A DNA stretch of 22,810 nt from DATEPR01 sp036503065 (GCA_036503065.1 DASXXM010000166.1:1-22810), one strand, 5' to 3'; positions 9,499-16,577 are shown, numbered from the stretch's first letter. The notes: generated from the sequence alone by a model not told the origin. Numbers and translations are program-made.

Positions 9499-9813
9499 TC
9501 AGCGCGCTCTGCGGCGCAACGGGCCACGTCGGCCCGATGGCGGGTCGCCGTCGTTGATCAGGTGGTCGTAGGCCATCGTCCACAACCGGCACGGCCAACG
9601 ACGGCGGCGCAGCCGGGCCGGACAGGCGCGGCACCGCCCGTCGGTGTCCGGCTCGTGCACCGCGAGCAGCAGGCGCCAGCCGTCCGCGAGCCGGTGCAGT
9701 TCGGTGCGCGCCAACGGGAGCAGTGATTCCGGCGTGCCGTGTTCGGCCAGCTGGTCGAGCATGGCCAGCCGTTGCAGCACCGCCGCGCGTAAGCCGTCCT
9801 CCGGGGCCTTCAT
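9499..9813 (-). CDS. Short Cys/Trp-containing actinobacterial protein of unknown function
   Basis: A 104-aa protein. Residues 1-55 look helical (VLQRLAMLDQLAEHG, LARTELHRLADGWRLLLAVH). A cysteine-bearing segment follows: DGRCRACPARLRRRRWPCRLW. The CxxC plus downstream WPC could bind a metal or form a redox pair, but a fourth ligand is not evident. The C-terminus is basic (RRGPLRRRAR). The ATG start overlaps the TGA of the preceding gene in an ATGA arrangement, so the two are coupled. I recognise the pattern as one common in Pseudonocardiaceae short hypothetical proteins, but I know of no assigned function. The gene is real on the basis of coupling and codon use; function is open. Confidence 0.72.
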   Translation of the reverse strand: MKAPEDGLRAAVLQRLAMLDQLAEHGTPESLLPLARTELHRLADGWRLLLAVHEPDTDGRCRACPARLRRRRWPCRLWTMAYDHLINDGDPPSGRRGPLRRRAR

Positions 9814-10085
9814 CCGTGCGCACTTGCGGCTGCGCTGGCCAGCAGGTGGCCCAGTTGGCGGGTCTGCCGCGGGTCGAGCACCGCCGACTCGCCGGGCGGC
9901 GCGACGACCACCACCTGCCCGTGCTGGACCAGCACGTTCATCGCACGACTACGGCCGAACGGATCAGCACACGCCAGCCACCAGTGGGTGTCGGCCGATA
10001 CCGGCCCGACCTGCGGGGTTCTGGACTCCGGGTCTTCCACCCTGGCTGTATCGGTGGTGACCGGCCAATTCTTTACAGGTAGCAA
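9810..10085 (-). CDS. Short conserved hypothetical protein, first gene of the ABC cluster
   Basis: A 91-aa soluble protein beginning LPVKNWPVTTD after a TTG start and containing the central stretch DTHWWLACADPFGRSRAMNVLVQHGQVVVVAPPGE, which reads as a small beta-rich fold, then a helical end (LDPRQTRQLGHLLASAAASA). I chose TTG at 10085 because GGTGAGGA sits four bases upstream; an alternative in-frame TTG at 10109 lacks a ribosome binding site. The ATGA overlap with the following 104-aa gene suggests the two proteins work together. The ribosome binding site lies in one arm of a 10-bp inverted repeat (10092-10128), so its accessibility may be controlled. No function is recognised. Confidence 0.65.
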   Translation of the reverse strand: MLPVKNWPVTTDTARVEDPESRTPQVGPVSADTHWWLACADPFGRSRAMNVLVQHGQVVVVAPPGESAVLDPRQTRQLGHLLASAAASAHG

Positions 10086-10091
10086 CCGGTC

Positions 10092-10128
10092 CTCACCCGA
10101 AGGAGTCAACGAGGCTCGTTCGGGTGAG
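10092..10128 (-). promoter_or_regulatory. Hairpin overlapping the ribosome binding site of the 91-aa gene
   Basis: CTCACCCGAA (10092-10101) and TTCGGGTGAG (10119-10128) are perfect 10-bp complements with a 17-base loop. In the minus-strand transcript the 3' arm contains the GGTGAG part of the ribosome binding site for the TTG start at 10085. Folding would hide that site. The pairing is visible; regulation is inference. Confidence 0.45.
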
Positions 10129-10205
10129 TGCTCCCTGGTGACAAAGCCGCATCAGTGAACCGATGCGGTTCGGCACCGGAGCTTTCGTGCGCCTAAGCTG
10201 GTGGT

Positions 10206-10251
10206 GGCGACCCGCTCCCAGCGACCCCCAGGCTGGTATGAGCGGGTCGCC
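10206..10251. repeat. 11-bp perfect inverted repeat
   Basis: GGCGACCCGCT at 10206-10216 pairs with AGCGGGTCGCC at 10241-10251. A further short inner pairing (CCAGC with GCTGG) can form in the loop. On the plus strand it is followed by CCTTTGTTG, so it could end plus-strand transcription, although no plus-strand gene precedes it. Confidence 0.5.
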
Positions 10252-10407
10252 CCTTTGTTGCCCTCGCCCGGTTCCGTCCCGATTGCGCACCGTCGACGGA
10301 GTTTCCGTCGGCGCGCGGACTCTGGCCACCGGACGCCGGTCCGACGTGATCCTCGCCACCTGATCGCACTCGCCAGGTGATCCACGGCTCGTTACGGTGT
10401 GCAAGGC

Positions 10408-10452
10408 GGGAATCCTCCCGGCTCGTCGGGGATACGAGCCGGGAGGATTCCC
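10408..10452 (-). terminator. 19-bp perfect inverted repeat, probable terminator of the S53 peptidase gene
   Basis: Arms 10408-10426 and 10434-10452 are perfectly complementary over 19 bp, with a 7-base loop. It lies about 107 bases past the peptidase stop. No T-run follows, as is common for actinobacterial terminators. The perfect arms could also mark a mobile or REP-like repeat. Confidence 0.6.
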
Positions 10453-10527
10453 TGGGCCAGTGGCCGCGCCGGGCGTACCCGGGCACGGCCACCGTGTCGG
10501 CACCCGCGTCGTGCCGCCGACCAAGCC

Positions 10528-10567
10528 TCAGTGCAGCGCGGATTCAGTGCAGTACGATTCAGTGCAG
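10528..10567 (-). repeat. Three tandem copies of the peptidase stop region
   Basis: CTGCACTGA (minus strand) occurs at 10567-10559, 10552-10544 and 10536-10528, in units of 15 and 16 bases. The first copy ends the S53 peptidase. The second is in the same reading frame and gives a second stop; the third is shifted by one base. Confidence 0.75.
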
Positions 10568-12166
10568 CGCGGAGTTCAGGCCACTGCCGTTGATCGTGCC
10601 GAGGCCGGTCACCTCGTCGTAGCCGGTACCGGCGCGGAAGGCGCCGTTGCTGCCCGACGTGATGTCGTGGAACGACGCGGCGTAGCCGCTACCGTGCGAA
10701 ATGGTGTAGAGCGCCGGGTTGATGTTGCCCTGCCGGGTGCCCGCGTTGGCGTCGTGCAGCGCGGTGAAGCCGGACCACAACGGCGCGGCGCAACTGGTGC
10801 CACCGAACTCCACCCAGGTACCGGCCGAGAAGATCGCGTAGCCGGTGCTCGGGTTGGCGTCGCCGGACACGTCCGGCACGGTGCGCATGCCGCCGGAACC
10901 CACCTGGAAGCCGGGGGTGGTGAACACCGTGGACACGCCGCCGCCGGAACCACTCCACGCGGTCTCGGACGAACGGGCGCCGTTGCGCAGCCGCAGGGTC
11001 GTGCCGCCGACACCGCTCACGTTCGGGTCGGACGCCGGGTAGTCGACGCCCTGGGTGCCGCTCTGGCAGTCGTTCGAGCCGTTGTCACCGGATGCCGAGT
11101 AGAACGTGATGCCCTCGGCAACGCCCTGCGCGAACCCGTTGCTGGTGCCGGTGATGGCGGACGGGGTGGTCTCGGGCTCGCAGGAGCCCCACGAGATCGA
11201 CGTCACGGACACCCGGTCCTCGGACGCGATCTGGGCCGCCAGGTCGATCTCGCCCTGGTCGGAGTTGGGCGCCTCGTAGACGAGGGTGTTCACGGACTTG
11301 GCCATGGCCTGGACGATCTCGATGTCCAGCTCGACCTCGCCCTGCCCGGCACCGGGCGCGCTGTCGAAGTTCGCGCCGTCGACCGACACCGTGACCGGCG
11401 TCGACGAACCCAGCCCGAACTGGCTGTCGTAGTGCGTGACGTTCGGGGTCTGGAAGCCGTCGAACTCCCACAGCGCCACGGTCTGGCCGGTGCCGCTGCC
11501 CAGCGCCGTGGTCCCGTAGGCGCTGTGCAGGTTGGTCGGGGTCAGGCCGACCGGGCTGCTGGCCCTCGGCGCCACGGCGGACTTCACCAGTTCCGGGTGC
11601 CGCACCGTGTGGTTGTCCAGGCCGACGACGCCCTGGACCACGCCGGCCACCGACGCCGGCACCATCGGCGCGGTGTCGTTGGCGTAGAACTGGTGCCCGT
11701 TCTGCTGGTACACGCCGATGTTGGTGGCGAACGCCTTCTCCACCCGCGCTGCGGAGCCGACCGCGTCGATGACGTCACGGTTGCCGGACACCTTGGTGAC
11801 CTGAATACCGTTGGCCGTCAGGAACGAGCGCACGCCCGCCACGTCGGCGGTCGTCGGCGCGTATCGGGCGTTGAACTGCGCCGGGGTCAGGAAATGGTGG
11901 TAGAGCGGCGAAGTCGGGTTGTTCACCTGGGCCAGGAAACTGTTCAACCCGGCCTCGTCCCGCAACTTCAGCGCGACGGCGAACGAGACCTGGCTGGTGT
12001 GTGCGAGGTCGGCCACCCGGGCGCTGGTGGCGACCGCGGGATTGACGTTCTGGGGGACCGCGACGAGCGGCTGCGTGCTCGCGCTCGCCGTGCCGGCGAG
12101 TACGAGACTCGCGATGATCGGCACCGGAGCCACGGCCGCCGCAAGGGCGCGCAGGGATTTCTTCAC
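10559..12166 (-). CDS. Secreted S53 family (sedolisin/kumamolisin-type) peptidase precursor
   Basis: A 535-aa acid serine-carboxyl endopeptidase precursor, exported and self-activated. An N-terminal signal peptide (KKSLRALAAA..., hydrophobic core, TASAS about residues 25-29) is followed by a pro-kumamolisin activation domain (about 45-190, SPLYHHFLTPAQFNARYAP) and the catalytic domain from about 200. Catalytic residues fit the family: Glu277 and Asp281 in GEVELDIE, oxyanion Asp361 in SASGDNGS, and nucleophile Ser458 in GGTSCAAP. Near the C-terminus FHDITSGSNG and a later TGYDEVTGLG match the calcium site. I chose the GTG at 12166, with GGAG five bases upstream, because it gives a standard signal peptide; an upstream ATG at 12247 would add 27 residues ahead of it. 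A promoter at 12226-12255 supports the shorter form. The gene is monocistronic, with terminator-like structure downstream. Confidence 0.95.
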   Translation of the reverse strand: MKKSLRALAAAVAPVPIIASLVLAGTASASTQPLVAVPQNVNPAVATSARVADLAHTSQVSFAVALKLRDEAGLNSFLAQVNNPTSPLYHHFLTPAQFNARYAPTTADVAGVRSFLTANGIQVTKVSGNRDVIDAVGSAARVEKAFATNIGVYQQNGHQFYANDTAPMVPASVAGVVQGVVGLDNHTVRHPELVKSAVAPRASSPVGLTPTNLHSAYGTTALGSGTGQTVALWEFDGFQTPNVTHYDSQFGLGSSTPVTVSVDGANFDSAPGAGQGEVELDIEIVQAMAKSVNTLVYEAPNSDQGEIDLAAQIASEDRVSVTSISWGSCEPETTPSAITGTSNGFAQGVAEGITFYSASGDNGSNDCQSGTQGVDYPASDPNVSGVGGTTLRLRNGARSSETAWSGSGGGVSTVFTTPGFQVGSGGMRTVPDVSGDANPSTGYAIFSAGTWVEFGGTSCAAPLWSGFTALHDANAGTRQGNINPALYTISHGSGYAASFHDITSGSNGAFRAGTGYDEVTGLGTINGSGLNSALH

Positions 12167-12225
12167 GAAGACTCCACGACGTAGTGAGATCGATTGGACA
12201 GCGCGCCAATTCGGCCGCTCGCCGA

Positions 12226-12255
12226 AAATTACGTCGAGGGTGATCAATAGGTCAA
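12226..12255 (-). promoter_or_regulatory. Probable promoter of the S53 peptidase gene
   Basis: On the minus strand TTGACC (12255-12250) and TAATTT (12231-12226) are separated by 18 bp. The expected start of transcription, near 12219, leaves a leader of about 50 bases before the GTG. The segment 12225-12330 is noticeably AT-rich against its surroundings, which supports a promoter. Confidence 0.5.
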
Positions 12256-12261
12256 CGGTGA

Positions 12262-12277
12262 GTTATTCACTGCTAAC
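12262..12277. promoter_or_regulatory. GTTA-N8-TAAC element upstream of the S53 peptidase promoter
   Basis: GTTATTCACTGCTAAC lies seven bases upstream of the -35 hexamer. It has the same outer half-sites and 16-bp length as the elements at 21265-21280 and 22319-22334, but the inner bases differ. It may be a weak site for the same TetR-type regulator or a chance match. Confidence 0.3.
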
Positions 12278-12402
12278 CAGCAGGTGTTTATCCGGTAATG
12301 CTGAAATGGGTACCATAAAACAACCGAGCACGGTGCCGGCTGCCACCGAGCGTATGCGGTCGGGCACCCAGGGATAACCCCCGACGGTCGGCTCACGCCC
12401 CT

Positions 12403-12424
12403 CCCTTCGGCGTAGGCCGAAGGG
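12403..12424. terminator. 9-bp hairpin, possible bidirectional terminator
   Basis: CCCTTCGGC and GCCGAAGGG flank a 4-base loop (GTAG). It stands between the ald 3' region and the S53 peptidase promoter, where a barrier to readthrough would be expected. No T-run is present. Confidence 0.35.
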
Positions 12425-12455
12425 GCGACGGGGCTTTACTCGGCCCCTAGGGTGC

Positions 12456-12528
12456 TGTCAAGCCGCCCATCCACAGCTTCGAGGGTTGTCCACAGGCAAC
12501 GGGCGAACCACCCATTTGGGGCTTGACA
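12456..12528. repeat. 73-bp block with 9-bp inverted terminal repeats
   Basis: TGTCAAGCC (12456-12464) and GGCTTGACA (12520-12528) are perfect complements at the two ends. Inside are two CCACAG motifs and CGCCCAT/CACCCAT near the ends. It has the look of a small interspersed intergenic repeat or miniature element, but a second copy would be needed to prove that. Confidence 0.35.
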
Positions 12529-12554
12529 ACGGTAGCTTTGAAAAGGGCCGTAAG

Positions 12555-12573
12555 CCCCCGGTGAGGGCGGGGG
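12555..12573 (-). terminator. Probable terminator of ald
   Basis: On the minus strand CCCCCG, a 7-base loop and CGGGGG form a 6-bp GC stem about 45 bases after the ald stop codon. A wider pairing of GGGGCTT (12518-12524) with AAGCCCC (12552-12558) competes with it. No clear T-run follows. Confidence 0.45.
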
Positions 12574-12616
12574 TCTATCCGCGCCCTGCGAAGTCGCAGT
12601 TTGCCTGCTCGTGCGG

Positions 12617-13732
12617 TCAGCTCAGCAGTTGGGCCAGCGGTGTGTGCGGGAGATCGTGTGCCTCTGCCACCGGCTTGTTGGCCAGGGCGCCCGCGTGGGC
12701 GTTCAGGCCCAGCGCCAGGGCCTCGTCGGCGGCAAGGGCGGTCCGCCAGCCGTGGTCGGCGATGGAGACCGCATAGGGGAGGGTCACGTTCGTCAGCGCG
12801 TAGGTCGACGTGCGCGGCACGGCGCCGGGCATGTTGGCCACGCAGTAGAACACCGCGTCGTGCACCAGGTAGGTCGGGTCGTCGTGGGTGGTCGGGTGCG
12901 AGTCGGTGAAGCAGCCGCCCTGGTCGATCGCTATGTCGACCAGCACAGCGCCCGACTTCATGGTCGACACCAGGTGGTTGTCCACCAGTTTCGGTGCCCG
13001 CGCGCCCGGCACCAGCACCGCGCCGACCACCAGGTCGGCCTCGCGGACCGCCTGGTCGATGGCGTACTTGTTGGACGCCACCGTGCGCAGCCGGCCGCCG
13101 AACTGGTGGTCCAGAGCTCGCAGCCGATCGACGTTGGTGTCCAGCACCTCGACGTCCGCGCCCATGCCCAGCGCGACGGTGGCCGCGTTGACACCGGCGA
13201 CGCCGCCGCCGATCACCACGACGCGGGCCGGGTGCACGCCGGGCACACCGCCGGGCAGCACACCCCGGCCGCCGGACGGCTTCATCAGCGCGTACGCGCC
13301 GACCTGCGGCGCGAGTCGGCCCGCCACCTCGGACATCGGGGCCAGCAGGGGCAGCGCGCCGTTCGCGGACTGCACCGTCTCGTAGGCGATCGCGGTGGTG
13401 CCCGCGTCCAGCAGGGCCCTGGTCAGCGGCTGGTCCGCGGCCAGGTGCAGGTAGGTGAACAGCACCAGGTCCGGACGCAGTCGCGGGTACTCGGCGGCGA
13501 TGGGTTCCTTGACCTTGAGCACCAGTTCGCCCTCGGCCCACACGTCCTCGGCGGTGGCGAGCAGCTTCGCGCCCGCGGCCAGGTACTCCTCGTCCGAGAT
13601 GGCGGAGCCGAGACCGGCGCCCGTCTCGACGAACACCGTGTGACCTCGGCTGGTGAGCTCGTGCGCCCCGGCCGGGGTCAGCGCGACCCGGTACTCGTTG
13701 TTCTTGATCTCACGAGGGACGGCGATCTTCAC
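12617..13732 (-). CDS. ald: L-alanine dehydrogenase (NAD-dependent)
   Basis: Interconverts L-alanine with pyruvate and ammonia using NAD(H), in the cytosol, linking alanine use to nitrogen and redox balance. At 371 aa it equals the length of the mycobacterial enzyme. The N-terminus MKIAVPREIKNNEYRVALTP is the family signature. Catalytic residues fall at the same positions as in M. tuberculosis Ald: Lys75 (VLKVKEP), His96 (YLHLAADQPL) and Asp270 (DIAIDQGGCF). The Rossmann NAD site GGGVAGVNAA is near 175, followed by the acidic strand end VEVLDTN. The GTG start at 13732 has GGGGAGAGGA about seven bases upstream. A PucR-type regulator gene lies just upstream on the same strand, with a perfect palindrome between them, suggesting dedicated control. 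Identity is secure. Confidence 0.97.
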   Translation of the reverse strand: MKIAVPREIKNNEYRVALTPAGAHELTSRGHTVFVETGAGLGSAISDEEYLAAGAKLLATAEDVWAEGELVLKVKEPIAAEYPRLRPDLVLFTYLHLAADQPLTRALLDAGTTAIAYETVQSANGALPLLAPMSEVAGRLAPQVGAYALMKPSGGRGVLPGGVPGVHPARVVVIGGGVAGVNAATVALGMGADVEVLDTNVDRLRALDHQFGGRLRTVASNKYAIDQAVREADLVVGAVLVPGARAPKLVDNHLVSTMKSGAVLVDIAIDQGGCFTDSHPTTHDDPTYLVHDAVFYCVANMPGAVPRTSTYALTNVTLPYAVSIADHGWRTALAADEALALGLNAHAGALANKPVAEAHDLPHTPLAQLLS

Positions 13733-13836
13733 CTGCGTGTCCTCTCCCCATCAGTGCCTGCGGAAACCGTGTCTGACTCCACCCTGAAGCAGTGTTTGTC
13801 CGATGTCATCATGCGCTGAGCACCAGCTGACCGCAG

Positions 13837-13862
13837 AGCGTTTGTGCTGTCAGCACAACGCT
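13837..13862. promoter_or_regulatory. Palindromic operator candidate upstream of ald
   Basis: TTGTGCTG-T-CAGCACAA (13842-13858) is a perfect 8-1-8 inverted repeat; with one bulged base the pairing extends to AGCG...CGCT (13837-13862). It lies about 110 bp upstream of the ald start and just past the regulator stop codon. It could bind the PucR-type protein or another alanine-responsive regulator. As RNA it could be a short terminator for the regulator gene. Confidence 0.5.
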
Positions 13863-13874
13863 GGGCCGTTCGAG

Positions 13875-15443
13875 TCAGGCCCAGCGGACCGCGACCAGCT
13901 GGGTCAGCAGCGCGAGCCGCACGTTCGCGTCGGTCAGGTCGACACCGCTCAGGTCGGCCACCCTGCGCATTCGGTACCGCAGGGTGTTCGGGTGGATGCG
14001 CAGCGCCTGCCCGGCCGCGCGCGGATCGCCGGGGTACCGCAGCCACTCGTAGAGGGTGTGCACGTACTCGGTGCCGTTGGCCTCGTCGTGCTGACGCAAC
14101 AACGGCACCGGCCCCAGGTCCGCCACGCCGGCCGCCGCGGCCGCGTTGGCCAGCCGGTGCAGCGCGAGCACGGCCCACGCGTCCTGGTAGTCGGCCACCC
14201 GACCGGGCACCAGGCCGGCCCGCAGCAGGCCGAGCGTCTCCTGGGCCTGCTCCCTGGAGCGGGGCAGTTCGGTGATCGGCACCGGCGCGCCCGCCGCGGC
14301 CAGCGACTGCTCGCCCGCGGCACCTGCCAGCGCGGCACGCAGCGCCTCCCAACCGCCGTCGCCGGGCCCGTCCGGCACCACGGCGTACAGCAGGCCATGC
14401 ATGTCGGCGACAGCGGGCCGCCTGCCGATGCCGGTGGTGATCCGTTCCCACATGGCCAGCCGCAGGCCCTCGCTGCGCAGCTCGTCCACCTGTTCCCGGC
14501 CGGCCGCGTCGATCGCGACCACCCGGTGTGGCACGTCGGCCAGGTCCAGCTCGGCCGCCGCGACCCGGACGCTGCCCCGGCCCTCCAGGATCGCCCGGAC
14601 CCGTTCCGCCGAGTGCCGGCGCTCCGCGTCCACCCTTGCCCTGCGGCGCAACAGATGCAGCGCCACGACCGGCCCAGCGTCGGCGAACGCGGCGGCCCGC
14701 GCGTCGGGCACCTTGCCGGGCACCACGGCCCACATCGAGCCGAGCAGTTCGCCGCCCATCCGGATCGGCACGATCAGCCGGGGCAGCGTGCCGTCGCGCT
14801 GCGCGGCCACGTAGATCGGGTTCCCGCCCCTGGACAGTTCGCGGAACACGCCACGGGAGCGGAAGCGCGCCAGCACGTCGTCGGGCACCCGCCTGCCCAT
14901 GATGGTGGACACCCTGGCCGGGTCGGTGCGGTCCTGGCGGGCGGAATACGCCAGCACGCGCGAGTTGGCGTCCTCGATGGTGACCGGCGCGTCGACCACC
15001 GCCGCCACCGCGTCGGCCAGCCGGAACAGGTCGCCAAGGCCGCTGGGTTCGACGTCACGCGGGTCCGTTTCGGCCGCGTCCGCCTCGGCGTCCAGCACCG
15101 TGCGCAGCAGCCACACCAACTGTGCCCAGCCCGTGCCGGACCTGACCTCGACCAGCGACGTGCCGGCCGACCGCCCGGCCGCGACCACCGCCGACTGGGC
15201 AGCGGCGGGCGGTTTGAGCAGTACCGCGGCCGCGCCGCGCTCGCCCGCATGCCGGACCAACTCGACCGCGTCCCGGCCGGTGCCCACCGCGGCGCCCAGC
15301 ACCAGGTCGCCCGCTGACAGTTGGGCCCTGCGGCCCGGTTCCGCGATGACCACGTCGCTGACCGAACAGGGCGCGGGCGCGATCAGCACCGCCCGCAACA
15401 ACGTCGGCCCGACCCGGTCGACGACCCCCTGCACCGTGAGCAT
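13875..15443 (-). CDS. PucR-family transcriptional regulator
   Basis: A 522-aa DNA-binding regulator of the PucR/CdaR type. The N-terminal PucR domain begins MLTVQGVVDRVGPTLL and continues through LSAGDLVLGAAVGTG to about residue 130. A GAF-like middle region (FRLADAVAAVVDAPVTIEDANSRVLAYS, about 155-290) and a GGDEF-like region follow. A C-terminal helix-turn-helix (HTH_30 type) has its recognition segment IHPNTLRYRMRRV at 483-495. I chose the ATG at 15443, since GGAG lies five bases upstream and family members start at this MLTV motif; an upstream in-frame ATG at 15485 lacks a ribosome binding site. Position and strand relative to ald suggest it controls ald, in the role that Lrp-type AldR has in mycobacteria; that is inference. 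The effector is unknown. Confidence 0.93.
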   Translation of the reverse strand: MLTVQGVVDRVGPTLLRAVLIAPAPCSVSDVVIAEPGRRAQLSAGDLVLGAAVGTGRDAVELVRHAGERGAAAVLLKPPAAAQSAVVAAGRSAGTSLVEVRSGTGWAQLVWLLRTVLDAEADAAETDPRDVEPSGLGDLFRLADAVAAVVDAPVTIEDANSRVLAYSARQDRTDPARVSTIMGRRVPDDVLARFRSRGVFRELSRGGNPIYVAAQRDGTLPRLIVPIRMGGELLGSMWAVVPGKVPDARAAAFADAGPVVALHLLRRRARVDAERRHSAERVRAILEGRGSVRVAAAELDLADVPHRVVAIDAAGREQVDELRSEGLRLAMWERITTGIGRRPAVADMHGLLYAVVPDGPGDGGWEALRAALAGAAGEQSLAAAGAPVPITELPRSREQAQETLGLLRAGLVPGRVADYQDAWAVLALHRLANAAAAAGVADLGPVPLLRQHDEANGTEYVHTLYEWLRYPGDPRAAGQALRIHPNTLRYRMRRVADLSGVDLTDANVRLALLTQLVAVRWA

Positions 15444-15554
15444 CGCGGCTCCGTCATCGTGACCAGCCTGATCCGTCGGCACCATCGTCGCACCGGACCG
15501 ATCCCGCCGGTGGATCACGGGCACCCGCCGTGTCCCATCACCCACCGAACGTGA

Positions 15555-16577
15555 TCAACGAGCGCGACGCCGGGCCCGCACGCAGCCGGCCAACCCGATC
15601 AGCCCGCCGACGACCAGGACGGCGCCGGGCAGGAACAGGCTGGTGAACGCCATGTGCACCGGGGAGAGGCCGCTGGACAGCGCGTTCGACACGCGTATGC
15701 CGAACAGGTTGGTCGCCAGGGCGACGGCCGTGAAGATCGCGGCGATCACCGCGCACACCCGGCCCGGTTCCACCAGCGACAGGGCGAGCAGGCCGATGCT
15801 GATGATGAGCAGCGCGCCGAAGCTGTTGCGCGGCTGGAGGTACGCGACGAACTCGATCGCGGCGGCGGACGCGATCGCCATCAGCAGGCCGAGCCCGCCG
15901 ACGGTCCAGCGAACGGTGGACAGCCGGCGGCCCGACCGGCGCGGCACCACGGCCACGGCCGCCACCGTGAGTCCGACCACGAACCCGCCGACGTTCAACA
16001 CGCCCGCCAGGTCCTGAGCGTGCGGGCTGAGCGCGGCCACGGTGTTCCTGGGCAGGTTCAGGGTCACGAACTCGATCACCGGATACAGCACGACGTAGAG
16101 GGCGAGGCTGGCCGAGGCGTACAGCAGGTGCCAGCCGGTCTGCGGCACGGTGCCCAGGCGCCGGGCCCGCAGGTGGTACCAGGTCAATGTGATCAGCGGG
16201 CCGAACATCACGACGCAGAACCAGTAGAGGGCCACCGACATCGGATCGCCCAACGCACCGGCGAACGTGCCGAACTGTTGCATCGGCGCGAACATCAGGC
16301 CCGAAATGGCGGATTGGGTGCCACCGTTCGGATTCCACAGAAAGTCGATACCGGTCGGTAACTGTGACGGCCGATACACCAGTGGCGCGACCAGGATCAG
16401 CAGGCCGAACAGCAGCATCGGAAACCAGTAACCGTTACGATCCTGGACCAACTGCCCCGGCCGACGGATTTCATCGTCGGTCAGGGAATGGAACACGGAA
16501 TCGTCGATCACCGCGGGCCTGCTGACGGCATAGGTCAGAACGCGGCGCTCGCGCATGCCCGCGTCGTCGATCATCAT
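15555..16577 (-). CDS. Eight-TM membrane protein of unknown function
   Basis: A 340-aa integral membrane protein with a hydrophilic N-terminus of about 50 residues (MMIDDAGMRERR...) and eight hydrophobic segments, including FPMLLFGLLILVAPLVY, VALYWFCVVMFGPLITL, LNVGGFVVGLTVAAVAV, ALLIISIGLLALSLV and the final LPGAVLVVGGLIGLAGCV, then a basic tail (RARRRAR). Extracytoplasmic-looking loops carry the motifs PSQLPTGIDFLWNPNGGTQSAISGL and YLQPRNSFGALL. I do not recognise a family with known activity. The ATG at 16577 follows GTCAGGGCG; an upstream ATG at 16631 has no ribosome binding site. It is 111 bp upstream of the PucR gene on the same strand. An inverted repeat of GTGACCG lies about 105 bp upstream and may control it. 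Confidence 0.8.
   Translation of the reverse strand: MMIDDAGMRERRVLTYAVSRPAVIDDSVFHSLTDDEIRRPGQLVQDRNGYWFPMLLFGLLILVAPLVYRPSQLPTGIDFLWNPNGGTQSAISGLMFAPMQQFGTFAGALGDPMSVALYWFCVVMFGPLITLTWYHLRARRLGTVPQTGWHLLYASASLALYVVLYPVIEFVTLNLPRNTVAALSPHAQDLAGVLNVGGFVVGLTVAAVAVVPRRSGRRLSTVRWTVGGLGLLMAIASAAAIEFVAYLQPRNSFGALLIISIGLLALSLVEPGRVCAVIAAIFTAVALATNLFGIRVSNALSSGLSPVHMAFTSLFLPGAVLVVGGLIGLAGCVRARRRAR

Larger units (their letters stand above)
10086..10558. other. 473-bp gene-free stretch rich in inverted repeats
   Basis: No coding frame here has a plausible start, codon use and protein family. It holds at least six inverted repeats: 10092-10128 (10-bp arms), 10147-10168 (7-bp arms), 10206-10251 (11-bp arms), 10294-10310 (7-bp arms, 3-base loop), 10357-10379 (6-bp arms) and 10408-10452 (19-bp arms). 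It must contain the terminator of the S53 peptidase gene and the promoter of the 9810-10085 gene, both on the minus strand. The hairpin density is more than those two roles need. Confidence 0.6.
12278..12616. other. Gene-free stretch between S53 peptidase promoter and alanine dehydrogenase
   Basis: No supported gene. It contains an AT-rich segment (to about 12330), a 9-bp hairpin at 12403-12424, a 73-bp block bounded by a 9-bp inverted repeat (12456-12528) and a terminator-like stem at 12555-12573. The block includes TTGTCCACA, which matches the actinobacterial DnaA box, but it stands alone. Confidence 0.55.

Noticed and set aside
10397..12184. 595-codon plus-strand frame opposite the S53 peptidase
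   Set aside because: No ribosome binding site or domain; the minus-strand peptidase has signal peptide, prodomain and catalytic residues.
12484..12494. TTGTCCACA, a perfect actinobacterial DnaA box
   Set aside because: A single box, without the clustered boxes, dnaA/dnaN genes or AT-rich unwinding region expected at an origin.
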